Assembly (NCBI GenBank): GCA_022410635.1
Contig: JAJVDF010000259.1
Span: 454,142-518,141 of the forward strand
Direction: 5' to 3'
DNA from: Tretioscincus oriximinensis
Lineage: Eukaryota > Chordata > Lepidosauria > Squamata > Gymnophthalmidae
Length of the DNA stretch: 64,000 nucleotides
In this document: one piece after another, positions 23,396-33,190 of the stretch
Layout of the letters: every line of letters begins with the position of its first letter
Position numbering within the stretch: the stretch's first letter is position 1
The notes under the pieces: model-generated
What the model was told of the DNA's origin: nothing
Seen by the model: the letters and a program-made list of their open reading frames with translations, nothing else
Databases searched by the model: none
Made by a program: the position numbers and the translations under genes

Positions 23396-24724
23396 CTATT
23401 TTGCTTTATTTCTTCCCTCTATCTTCATCTCCTTCACTTTTCCTTTGGTCTCTATTTGAATGCCAAGGGGAACAAACACGTCATTCTTTTATGGTTGGAA
23501 AGAGATTTACATGTGATCTTTAAACACTGAAGAGTAAGAGAAATGTTGCACACCTGAAGGCCAAGGCAATAAATCCAGATAACCTAGTCAGAGGAAAAGC
23601 AGATGTTAAAGTTCCTGTGGTTTTCTTTCAGCAAAGAGAGCACTATAGTCTACTGCCTATCCATATTATTCTTGGCTACACCCCTAAGTATGTGGTGCTG
23701 ATCAAAATAGATGTTTCTAAGCAGCCTGTGAAATGTGTTGATAATTCTAAAGCTGGCAAATTAGTCTTGGTACGCTAGAAATGAATGCTTCTGTCTAATG
23801 ATCAATTGAACTCACAGTCTGAGATCCAGCAACATCAGCCGCTTGAGGAAAAGATATTTTCAGCTAGATGTGCCACAAAACAGCAGGTATTTGACTCTAA
23901 CTATGTTTTTATAAGTCAACGCAGCTCCAGTATGAGGTTGCTTTGTACAGTAATTTTGAAACAGAATCAAATGGAATAATTTAAGTGGAGATTATATTCT
24001 TTGAAATATTGAATCAGAAACCTGGGCAGGGGGATACTACTTCAGATAGAAACTTTATGACTGCATCCAGAATTATCCTGGGGCTAAATTGGGATTGTCA
24101 CTTGTGTCTTTGGANCCCAACATAGCTTTGGGATTAAAAGTGAAATCTTTCAGTAACATTATTGCAGGAATATCAACACTGAGCTGGGACTTTATGGAAA
24201 AGGTGAAAGAATTTACCTGGCCTGGATGCTTGCTCCAAGAGCTGCCAGTTTGAATATGGTCACTAAGCATCTGTAAAGCAAAATCAGATCTAAACTGGCA
24301 GCTGTGCATGCACATGTAGTACCAGTTGTACACATTTGGNTATTTAATATCTAGATGTTCATGCTACGCAACTATAGAACCTGTTAAGCCCTTTAAGCTT
24401 GTCTTGTATGCACGCCCAATGACCTGGGCAACTAGCAATTACGGTATTCCAAAAGCTTTAGATATAGCTGCTACCTGGAGGCAGCCTCTGNGAACTCCAA
24501 ATGAGGTTAGCCTCATGCGATAATAGTTACATCATTAAGAATCTGCACCACACACTAATGGAGTTTCAGTAATCCTTTCGCAAAATAGCTCCATTGCTCT
24601 GGATTTTCCTGAGTTAGCATCTGCTCCCATAGCAAGTTTTCCTCTTTCCTGAAGTGCATGCACTGCACACTATTTCAAAGAGCTATAAAACATAGAATGA
24701 TAGTTCTATTAATGTAGACTCTGA
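23396..24724. other. No recognisable feature; decayed repeat pieces
   Basis: 24540-24640 resembles the dispersed repeat on the minus strand ('GTTTCAGTAATCC'). No gene is supported. Three N calls lie at 24115, 24340 and 24491. Confidence 0.4.
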
Positions 24725-24856
24725 GAAGAAGAACTGGGTTCTTATACCCCTCATTTCTCACCTTTCAAAGGGACTCCAAGTGGCTTACAAGGGTACTTTG
24801 CCCAAAGGCTTACATTCTATCTTCCCCACCATGGTTCCCATGTATCTACTTGCAGT
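24725..24856 (-). mobile_element. tRNA-derived SINE (family A), 3' half
   Basis: 'AGAAGAAGAACTGGGTTCTT', 'CTTTCAAAGGGACTCCAAGT', 'CAAAGGCTTACATTC', 'TATCTACTTGCAGTC'. It stops abruptly where the CR1 tail begins at 24857, so the CR1 probably inserted into the SINE. Confidence 0.85.
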
Positions 24857-26122
24857 CATAAGAACATAAGAACATAAGAAGAGCCATACTGGAGCAGGCC
24901 ACAGCCCATCAAGTCCAGCATTCTGTGTCACAGAGAGGCCCACCAGATGCACCTCGAAACAGAGGAAAGCAAAACATGCTCCTGTATATGACTCCCCTGC
25001 AAGTGGTATTTCAGGAGTCCTGCCTGTTGCTCCATCCTGGAGGCAACATCCAGACATCCATCCTAGTATCCATTTANACCCTTGGTGTCCATAAACCTGT
25101 CTACTCCTGTCTTGAAACTATCCAAGCTGTTAGCTACCACTACCTCTTCAAGAAGTAAATTCCACAGGCCGATGACCCTCTGGGTGAAAAAAATACTTTC
25201 CTTTGTCTGTTCTAACTTTTCTACCCAACAGTTTTAAGGAGTGCCCTCTGGTCCTTGTGTTGTGTGATAGAGAAAACATTTTTTCTCTATTCACCCTGTC
25301 GATCCCATGGATGANTTTGTATACTTCAATCAGATCACCCCTCAAACGTCTCCTTTCAAGGCTGAAGAGTCCCAGACATTGCAGCCTTGCTTCGTAAGGG
25401 AGGTGCTCCAGACCCTTGATCATTTTTGTTGCCCTTTTCTGCACCTTCTCCAGTTCCACAATATCCCTCTTGAGATGTGGTGATCAGAATTGAACACAGT
25501 ATTCCAAATGTGGCCTCACCACAGATTTATAAAGAGGCAAAACAACATTTGCTGACTTGCTTTCGATTCNTTTCCTAATTATCCCCAACATGGAATTTGC
25601 CTTTTTTGCTGCTGCTGCACATTGGGTTGACATTTTCATTGAATTGTCCACCAACACCCCAAGATCCTTTTCTTGCTCGGTCACAGAAAGCTTGGTTCCC
25701 CTCAGGTGGTAGGAGTAGTTGGGGTTCTTTGCCCCAATATGCATGACCTTGCACTTGCTTTAAGTTGAAGTGCATTTGCCACTTTGATGCCCACTCACCC
25801 AATTTCAATAAATCACTCTGGAATGACTTACAATCATTTTCAGTTTTCACTACCCTGAACAGTTTAGTGTCGTCAGCAAACTTGGCTACTTCACTATTTA
25901 CCTCAGCATCCAGATCATTTATAAATATATTGAAAAGCAAGGGTCCCAGTACAGATCCCTGGGGTACTCCACTTCTTACCTCTTTCCACTCAGAGAACTG
26001 TCCATTTAATACTACCCTCTGTTTTCTATCTTTTAGCCAGTTTCCAATCCAGGACAAAGTCTGTCCTCTTATACCATGAGTATGGAGCTTTTTTAGAAGC
26101 CTTTGATGAGGGGCTTTGATGA
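24857..26122 (-). mobile_element. CR1 LINE, 5'-truncated, longest copy in window
   Basis: About 1.27 kb: a partial reverse transcriptase, the conserved C-terminal segment, the 3' UTR, and a terminal repeat seen on the plus strand as ATAAGAACATAAGAACATAA. The left end abuts a SINE, and the 5' end abuts a Penelope hairpin at 26123. It serves as the reference for the other CR1 fragments here. Confidence 0.95.
25148..26118 (-). pseudogene. CR1 ORF2 reverse-transcriptase relic
   Basis: The ORF at 25575-26138 (187 codons) carries the RT motif SGVPQGSVLGPLLFNIFINDL (from residue 56) and the catalytic FADD box (87-90). A frameshift near 25757 moves the frame into the ORF at 25484-25744 (MHIGAKN.. 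to ..RPHLEYCVQF). A TGA at 25481-25483 replaces an expected tryptophan codon, and the same frame then continues through 25148-25459 ([20 protein letters not shown].., [13 protein letters not shown]). The endonuclease domain and the N-terminal RT motifs are absent. With one frameshift and one stop over about 320 codons, the copy is dead but not ancient. Confidence 0.93.
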
Positions 26123-26262
26123 GAAAAGTGGGTGGCATAAGCTTTCGTAGACACGTCTACTTCTTCAAATGCCACCCACTTTTCTCAAGTTAGTCTCAAA
26201 GTGCTGCTAGCTCCTTTGCTGGACTTTCTACTAGACTAACACGGCTATTTCTCTGAAATTGA
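26123..26262 (+). mobile_element. Penelope-like terminal repeat with foldback
   Basis: Inverted piece 26123-26167 ('GAGAAAAGTGGGTGGCAT', 'AAGCTTTCGTAGACACGTCT') is followed by a plus-strand terminal repeat from 26168, ending 'CGGCTATTTCTCTGAAATT'. The perfect 18 bp arms GAGAAAAGTGGGTGGCAT fold around a 30 nt loop. There is no coding part. It abuts the 5' end of the CR1. Confidence 0.85.
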
Positions 26263-28009
26263 ACTTTTTATAAAACATCATGTGCTGTGAATACATTTTA
26301 AAGCTAAATTAATATCACATTTTAGTCCAATTTAAACAGCTTTAAGGTTCAAAATACAATCAGTTTTTTACTCTGTCTCAAAAGGCATATATGCTGCCAG
26401 CTGTACATATGGAATTCTTGAGCNATCCAGGCCCTGTCCCAGAATGCCATGCATGCAAGAGAGTCTTTAAACCACTTTCTAGAAAAGAATAAATGCTTGC
26501 ACATTTTGAGTTGAAGGGTGCATCCAGATTATAGGACACTGCCTTTTTGTAGCACTATTTTTATTATATTATAACTTACTTATGCATTCCATTCTGGTGT
26601 ACACATGCACAAAGCAATCATCTGTACTTGCTATGAAATGTCCCATAAATCCATCTTGTGATTGGTTGATTTATATCCCAGTTCTGACTGGCTCCCCTTA
26701 TTACCAGGTGGATGAATTCAAATAAGAGAGAAAAACTATCATTTTCAAACTCACTGAAGTTTTGGGATGCTACTAGGTGTTTTTCTGTTTGACATTTCTC
26801 TCCCAGTGTAAAGCCAGCAGGATTAAGCAGCTGATTGTGTCATGTAGCCTTCATTCTTGCTGAACATTTGACAAATAATTGTGGGACAGGGCTGGAGTTC
26901 TTGGCAGCTCTCACAATGACTATCCAGATAGTGCCACCACACCATAAAGACAGGACACTGCACTGTGAGAAAAGCATGACAGATCGTTCTAGCTCATTCG
27001 CTGCTGGATTCCTCCTTTGTTTCAGACCGCAATGAGAAATCAATTGCATTTACTGAAAACCAGCTTAGCACTACAGCACAGACCTGGTTCAATTGTGCAA
27101 ATGCTTCCTTGTTACAGGACTGGAAATAATGAGCATGGGAGCTGGGCTCAGATTTTAATATGGAGATCATCACACTTAAGACTGTTCCAGCGTTTTCAAA
27201 GCCAGCAATTCCTTACATTTTGAGGCTGAGTGCTGTTGATAGCTCTTATAAAGTTGCATGCCATTTTGGGGTCTCTTCTTCAAGCTGAAGGACAGAGAGG
27301 AAAAAGTAAACAAACTGATTGTATGTCAAAGGTGTTGAGTTTACGATTATGTGGAATTGTGTTTTTCAAAGACTAGGCTGATTGCATCTTCTGATGTGAT
27401 TGCTGTGGGACTAATGAATGAACAGAGAATGAGGCTCTGCACTCAACTGGATCTTGGCAGGTTTCCACATAAGGAAGCAAATTTCCAGATCTGAAATCTG
27501 CTATAATAAATACCTGGGTTATTTTGAACACAAGGCATGAACAGTATTGAGAGTTTTCCAGCTACAAAATCTTGGCCTGAAGCCCAAAATATTTGGTTGT
27601 CTGGAGATTTACTCGCATCCATTTGCATGAGAATTTTTTTGACATCACTTCCTGGGTGGGANCNGAAGTGATGTCACTCTAGGCCACCATTCCTGGAAGC
27701 AGAGACCAGAAGTGACATCATGATTCCACTAATCGAAAAAAATCCCAGTAAAAATCCCTGTACAAGGCACAAGCATTTCCTATTCTTGTGCTCTCATGCA
27801 GATGGGTTTCTCATGAAATTAGGGCAATTCTTGCACATCTCCCAGCTCTGGGCACAAACACAATATGAAATCTGTGGCATATGACAAATCTCAAGGCACA
27901 CAAATTTAGAAAACAGTGAAAATCCACCCAGAATTCAAAGAAAGGGGAAATTATTTTTGGCTCCAAAAGGCCCCCTCCCCAAGATCTTTTTCATTCCAGA
28001 ATTTATTCT
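26263..28009. other. Unclassified, with dispersed-repeat traces
   Basis: 26520-26720 starts 'GGTGCATCCAGATTATAGGA', similar in style to the old DNA-transposon edges at 55387. 27640-27725 carries two 'AGTGATGTCAC/AGTGACATCA' motifs like those near 31070, 36855, 50080 and 58680. No gene is supported. Confidence 0.4.
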
Positions 28010-28460
28010 AAATCTGGAATAACCTATTTGCAATTGCCTCCCATCTCATCTTCAATATGCCACNCTGTTTCCTGTTTTCCCATTACATTGCCTTGCATTC
28101 TCATCACATGACATGTCTCATAAGTCATTGCTGCACTTGTCTTACTATAATTCCCAGTATTCTCTGCAAGCCGAGAGCCAATGGACTTTTAAATCTAGCC
28201 TCAAAGTTTCACNNTATTTAACATGTTCTCATGATAGAATGTCCAATGAAGGCTTTTTAGCAAATTTACATAGTAGCCCAAAATGAAGGCCCATATGCCA
28301 TCAGGCTATCCCGGGCTATATATCATCAAAACCCAACATACACATACCNTGTTCTAAGAAAACCTGGCACCTCAAGTCATTTTAGTGAGTGAATCATGGA
28401 ACGTCTGTGAACACATATGACGGATTCTTCATAGGGAGGCATCTTGTAGGGAGGCACCCA
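28010..28460 (+). repeat. Dispersed unclassified repeat, copy 2
   Basis: Contains in order 'AAATCTGGAATAACC', 'GAGAGCCAATGGACTTTTAA', 'AATGAAGGCTTTTTAGC', 'TTTACATAGTAGCCC', 'TTTTAGTGAGTGAATC', 'GGATTCTTCATAGGGAGG'. It shares the ordered blocks of the copies at 1233 and 46555, and on the minus strand at 63755. Confidence 0.55.
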
Positions 28461-29503
28461 GCTTTTTAATTTTTATTAAGAATAAAAGAATTCTGAAAGT
28501 TTTGACAAATAAAAACACAGTGGTATTCTGATTCTAATCTGAACATGATTTGGCAATCAATTTATCTTTTCTCTGTTACCCAGCTGTAAGCCTGTGAGCA
28601 TGAAGCAANATGCAATGGCAAGCTGGTGCAAGGCAAATGTTTATTCCTACTCTTGACTTGATGAGGAACAGTTGGAAATCTATTCATGCCTAGCCACCAT
28701 CTGCTTATTATAAAATAGCTCCATGTTGCAATTTTCTTCATATTTTTTAACTACTGTTATTAACACACCATAAAAAGCACCAAGTTACATTGAGCCTGGA
28801 CACAAACAAGCCAACCACATGAAGGTTCTTCATTGGCACATTCATAACAAAACCATTTCATAGTTAATGGATATCTGAATACTCGACCCTGGTCACACCT
28901 TTACTTTTAAACCTTCTGTTCATCTTCATTTCTGAAGAATAAGCTTAATCTAAGGCTGCCAGATAAAATTCAGGATAAAAATTTAATGACTAAAGATGAG
29001 AGGACTTTTCGCCAGGACTTCTAATGGCTGCAGCACCTGGAATGAAAAACTTTTTCACATCCATTAAAGGTGTAAACCTTTATCCCAGATTTTATCTGGT
29101 AACTGTAGTTTATTTCTTCTCTGTTGTTACTATATATAAGAAAGGATTCTTTTTGAATGAATTAGGCCAAACCTTAAATTTTGATAGCCTATCAGGACAA
29201 ACTGCTTTAGACAATTTAATCGACAATCTTTATAGGGTGCCCTATTCTCTGTTTATATAGAGTTGGAAAATATGTCCTTATGCAGCTGGAAAATTTGCTA
29301 TGTGAAAATGTACATGGTAGATTTCTCTTGTTGGCAGATTAGACTCAGAAGTTTTGCTTTTGAATCTTCTTCAGTCCTGAAGAATGAGCTTAATCTGTTT
29401 TTTAATGGACTACTAAAGCAGAAGGGGCTAAGCATTGGGACAGAGGCAGTAANCGTTTTTGCACTTTTTCTCCTCCAGATAAGAAGAGCATAACCTCCTT
29501 CTT

Positions 29504-29668
29504 AGAACATAAGAACATAAGAAGAGCCATACTGGATCAGGCCACAGCCCATCGAGTCCAGCATTCTGTGTCACACAGAGGCCCACCAGATGCACCTGGG
29601 CAGTCCGAACAGAGGAAAGCAAAATACGTTGCTCTTGTTCGTGACTCCCTGCAAATGGTATTTCTTAG
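29504..29668 (-). mobile_element. CR1 LINE 3' end (TTATGTTC subfamily)
   Basis: 'AGAACATAAGAACATAAGAA', 'GAGCCATACTGGATCAGGCC', 'CATTCTGTGTCACACAGAGG', 'GACTCCCTGCAAATGGTATT'. Near-identical blocks occur in the copy at 56566-56818. Truncated to 165 bp. Confidence 0.9.
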
Positions 29669-30079
29669 GTCCTCTCTACAGTGAGTTTATTCTGGGATAT
29701 ATTTTTGGAATAGAATCCTTCCATCTGCATGACAGGCCACATGAGGCCTCACAAGAGTTTTCTGAATGCATTCAGAGATGGTGAATGACTCACCTCAAAA
29801 AGGAGACTATTCAAGTCTGGGGGCTGCCATATCCCAGCCTATCCCCGGTTCCTGCCCTCTCTGTCACTAAAAGAGGTGGTATAGTCTTAAGGCACAGGCA
29901 GGTTGATATGGGAAAAGGTGTTCCTTTAGATATTTGGGGCCCAAGTTATTTAGTGTCTTCTAGGTTAGAGTTAATATCTTGAATTGGGCAGCAAACTGGC
30001 AGCCAGGGAAGCTCTTTCAAGATCTGTGTGTTAATGTGGAGGAGAGGTGGTATGGGATAATAAACTGACACATAACATC

Positions 30080-30670
30080 ATCTCTAATCCACTTTTGAGA
30101 TCTTTATTTTGTTTGTTTGTTGCATATGAATGAAGCCCTTGGTAGAATATTTTTTTCATGGAAATTTACAGCTTGNTTTATCAGTGATTTCTCAACTCAA
30201 TTAAAAGCTGCATAAAGACATGTTTATATATTCTGTTTGGCATTTTTTGGAGATAAAAAACCTCTAATGTTCATCTAATTATGAAAATTTCTCCAAGTAG
30301 TCTGATCTACTCTATGATATCACCTTAACCTGTGAAGGGTGCATTGACATTTCCCCCAGGTCTCCATTGTGATATAATTTATTTACACATCACCGACATG
30401 CAAGCAGGCAAATGTGTTTTATGGTCACATCTTAAAATGAGCTTTACATATTTAATCCTCAAATGAGCAACAGAATTCTTGTGGCTTAACTAAACCAATC
30501 AAGAAATGTTCCGCCTTCAGTTCCCGTTTCTAGAAATAATCAATTTCATGATTAAGTACATCTGTGGCATTCCGGCAGTATTTGAAACAAACTGCTAAAT
30601 CTGCGAAAACAGATGTTTTATCCTAGTCAACTTTGTTGCACAGCATATAAGACAACTTAAAAAAGCCCTC
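30080..30670. other. Single-copy-looking stretch, candidate conserved non-coding element
   Basis: AT-rich, no recognised repeat, no coding frame. Nothing in the window resembles it. Conservation cannot be judged from one sequence; it is listed because it contrasts with the repeat-rich flanks. Confidence 0.25.
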
Positions 30671-32341
30671 CTGGATCAAACCAGAACTCATCTATTCCAG
30701 CATTCTGTCTCACTTGGGCTGTATTCAGAAAAGGTCGATAATCTACTTGCAAGTCATATTTCTCTTGCATGTGGACNGAAGCCCAGAATAAGGCTCAATG
30801 GGGACAGGGCCACAGTGCGGTTTTTCAGAGTGAGGGAACATGTCAGCAAAATGGCAAGTTACTTCCTTTCACCATTATCTAAGGCTCCATTCAGGTGAGA
30901 TGTTTCTGTCGCTATAATAGTTACATCCAGTGCTGGGAATCACATGAGAATCTTGTACGATTGTGAGTTTCTTCATTTTCATATTAGGGGTGGTGGGACC
31001 TTGAGCAAAGAGGGGCGACGCAGCCTTGTGAAATCACACTTCTGGACCCTGTTTCCGAAAAGGCTGCTCGGAGTGACATCACTTATGGTCCTGACCTGGA
31101 AATGACATCACAAAATTTGTACACTTGCTTTTCATACAGAGGAGAACTCCAAATGCATGAAATTTCATGGCTCCAGCTATGAGATTTCCCAGCATTGGTT
31201 CCATAATGAACCTCACGTGCTCATGTAGTTTCAGCAATCCATTTGCTACAAACTTCCATCAGCACTTCTTTTTTTTACTTCATTGCTGTCCACTTTGTGT
31301 CCTCATTAAAAAGCCCTCATATGGTGTGCACTAGTGGGAGTATGCAGGAGCAGCGAGAACTCTAGGAGCTGATCACCCAACTTGCTGTGAAGTTCCCAAA
31401 TGTCTAATGTAATTGGTATATAGTTTTGCATCCANTACAGTTCACAGTGCAGTAATGAGGATTTACACAAGTATGTGAGGGTGGAATTGCATTTGATTTT
31501 TGTCTGGAGTAAAAGGAAATTCCATGACAAACAGTTTGTCTGCAGGGGGTCTAAGTCAGAAAAGCTATATTTACACTGAAGGNGGACTGAAATTGGCTTA
31601 AAACCTAGGTATGGGCAGACCTGACACTCCCAAATTATTTAGGGCCTGAAATCTTTCTGCATTAATAATGCAGAAACTGAAGCATAACTATGATATCTGT
31701 GTAAACACATTCTGCACTAGTAGCAGCTTTTAGATCTTGTTCAAGTATAGTCTCATAAATGGTTCAACATAGTATCCAGACATCGATGCAACCAGTATGT
31801 AGACAAAAACAGTCAGACTATTGTCAGAACAGCAATACCTGTATGTTCATTGAAGCTGGTATGATAGGGCAAACATATAAAAAGAAGCAGTATCAGGGAA
31901 TAGAAAAGATAGATGACACAGTTAAGGCTTTTTNAAAAAAAACAAATTGTATTAAACTTGACATTACTGAATGTAATAGATTATATAGGACACACATCAG
32001 ACAATGGTAGCGTAAAGTAGCATAAAAAGAAAATGGTCATAAGGTCTGACTGATGGGATCTTGTGGAGCATGTTCTGCTTTTCATCTTATGGACCACTCA
32101 TCCTTGTAAAAATGAAAGGCTCCATGAATACACTGTGTTAAACCCCACATTCACCATATTAAATCTTGTTAGGAGAAAGCAGTGAAACATAGCACTCAGG
32201 GGATTACACAGATGTTTTTATGATGTTAACAGAATATAAACCCTACTAAACGCAATTGTTAAGGCCCCTTCTGGATCTGTTACAGAATTAGGCAATTTTT
32301 GTCTTCACCGGACAAAGTAATAGGATATGGCATCAAAATGA
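30671..32341. other. Decayed repeats, no gene
   Basis: 30672-30715 ('CTGGATCAAACCAGAACTCA', 'CCAGCATTCTGTCTCAC') is a decayed CR1 3' end. 30779-30920 resembles 10078-10150. 31190-31330 looks like the dispersed repeat on the minus strand. 31560-32341 is unclassified. Confidence 0.4.
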
Positions 32342-32756
32342 CACCTTATTTTGGCCCAGTGGTACAGTGGGTAAGAGCTTTGGTGTTTCAACAGACATAG
32401 TGGTGTTCAAAGCACCATGTCAGCCATGGGGAGGGGTGAGTGCCTTCTAGGCTGACCAGATGACTCCTTTTTTTGGGGGGGGTTGAAAACCTGATTTTGG
32501 GGTGCTTCCNGTTTTTTTCTGAGAATTTTTTTTTAAAAAATCCTCAGCAAAACATTTTCCTCAGAAAAAAACGGGAAGCACCCTAAACCCGGGTTTTCAA
32601 CCCCACCAAAAGGGCTCATCTGGTCAGCCTACGTGGCCTTAGTTTCAGCCAACTCAACTGTTCGAAAGCAAAGAAATTAGATAAATGANTACCACCACAA
32701 TGTGGGCAAGAGACCCTTTGGGTGAGAAGGGTGGTGTATAAAAAAGAGATTTATCC
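32342..32756 (+). mobile_element. tRNA-derived SINE (family A) split by a MITE
   Basis: The left part 32342-32447 has the tRNA-like head ('CAGTGGTACAGTGGGTAAGA', 'CATGGGGAGGGGTGAGTGCC'). The right part 32632-32756 has 'AGTTTCAGCCAACTCAACTG', 'GTTCGAAAGCA', 'GACCCTTTGGGTGAGAAGGG', 'TGTATAAAAAAGAG'. The foldback MITE lies between. Confidence 0.8.
32448..32631. mobile_element. Foldback MITE 'TAGGCTGACCAGATGA', copy 2 (inside SINE)
   Basis: Starts TAGGCTGACCAGATGA, ends CATCTGGTCAGCCTA, with C-rich, 'GGTTTTCAA' and 'CTCAG' arm blocks on both sides. The flanks GTGCCTTC and CGTGGCCTT suggest a decayed 8 bp duplication of SINE sequence. It is younger than the SINE it interrupts. Confidence 0.85.
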
Positions 32757-32887
32757 TATTCTTTCTTTTTTTCAGTCCTGCTCTGGATTGGAATTGATAT
32801 TCTGAAGTTACTCAAAGGGCACAGGCAGTAAATCCTGTAGGCCAGACTACTTTGGGAAATCTATTTCATTTAATTAATGCTTATATC

Positions 32888-32980
32888 TACTGCTCAAAAC
32901 AATTAAGTGAACACTTTAAATAACAGTGTATGTTAAATACACTGTTATTTTAAGTGTTCCCTTAATTGTTTTGAGCAGTA
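32888..32980. mobile_element. Near-perfect palindromic MITE, 93 bp
   Basis: TACTGCTCAAAACAATTAAG at the left is complementary to CTTAATTGTTTTGAGCAGTA at the right. The inner arms (ACACTTTAAATAACAGTGTA and its counterpart) also pair, with about three small differences over more than 40 bp. The unit could fold along nearly its whole length. Same family as 4675-4751. The TA-rich edges fit Tc1/mariner insertion. Confidence 0.8.
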
Positions 32981-33102
32981 TATATTGAAGCCACTNTCTG
33001 CCATAAAAATGCTTAAAACTCAAATGTTATCATTTGCAGAAAGCAGAACATTCACCTGAACTTGGCATGGAACAGGAAATAGGAACCTGATTGGCATTAG
33101 TT

Positions 33103-33190
33103 AATTTATTTGTATTTCTATACCGCCCTATACCTGAAGGTCTCTGGGTGGTTAACATTAAAAACATAGTAAAACAAAGCCAGGAAGTAG
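33103..33190 (-). repeat. SINE/LINE 3' tail fragment
   Basis: 'TTTATTTGTATTTCTATACC' and 'GCCCTATACCTGAAGGTCTC' are the complement of the 3' end block at 44930-44965. Confidence 0.5.

Noticed and set aside
25765..26079. Plus-strand ORF of 104 codons
   Set aside because: Antisense shadow of the CR1 reverse transcriptase.
29024..29260. 78-codon ORF starting MAAAPGMKNFF
   Set aside because: No domain, splice or promoter context; composition fits random AT-rich sequence.
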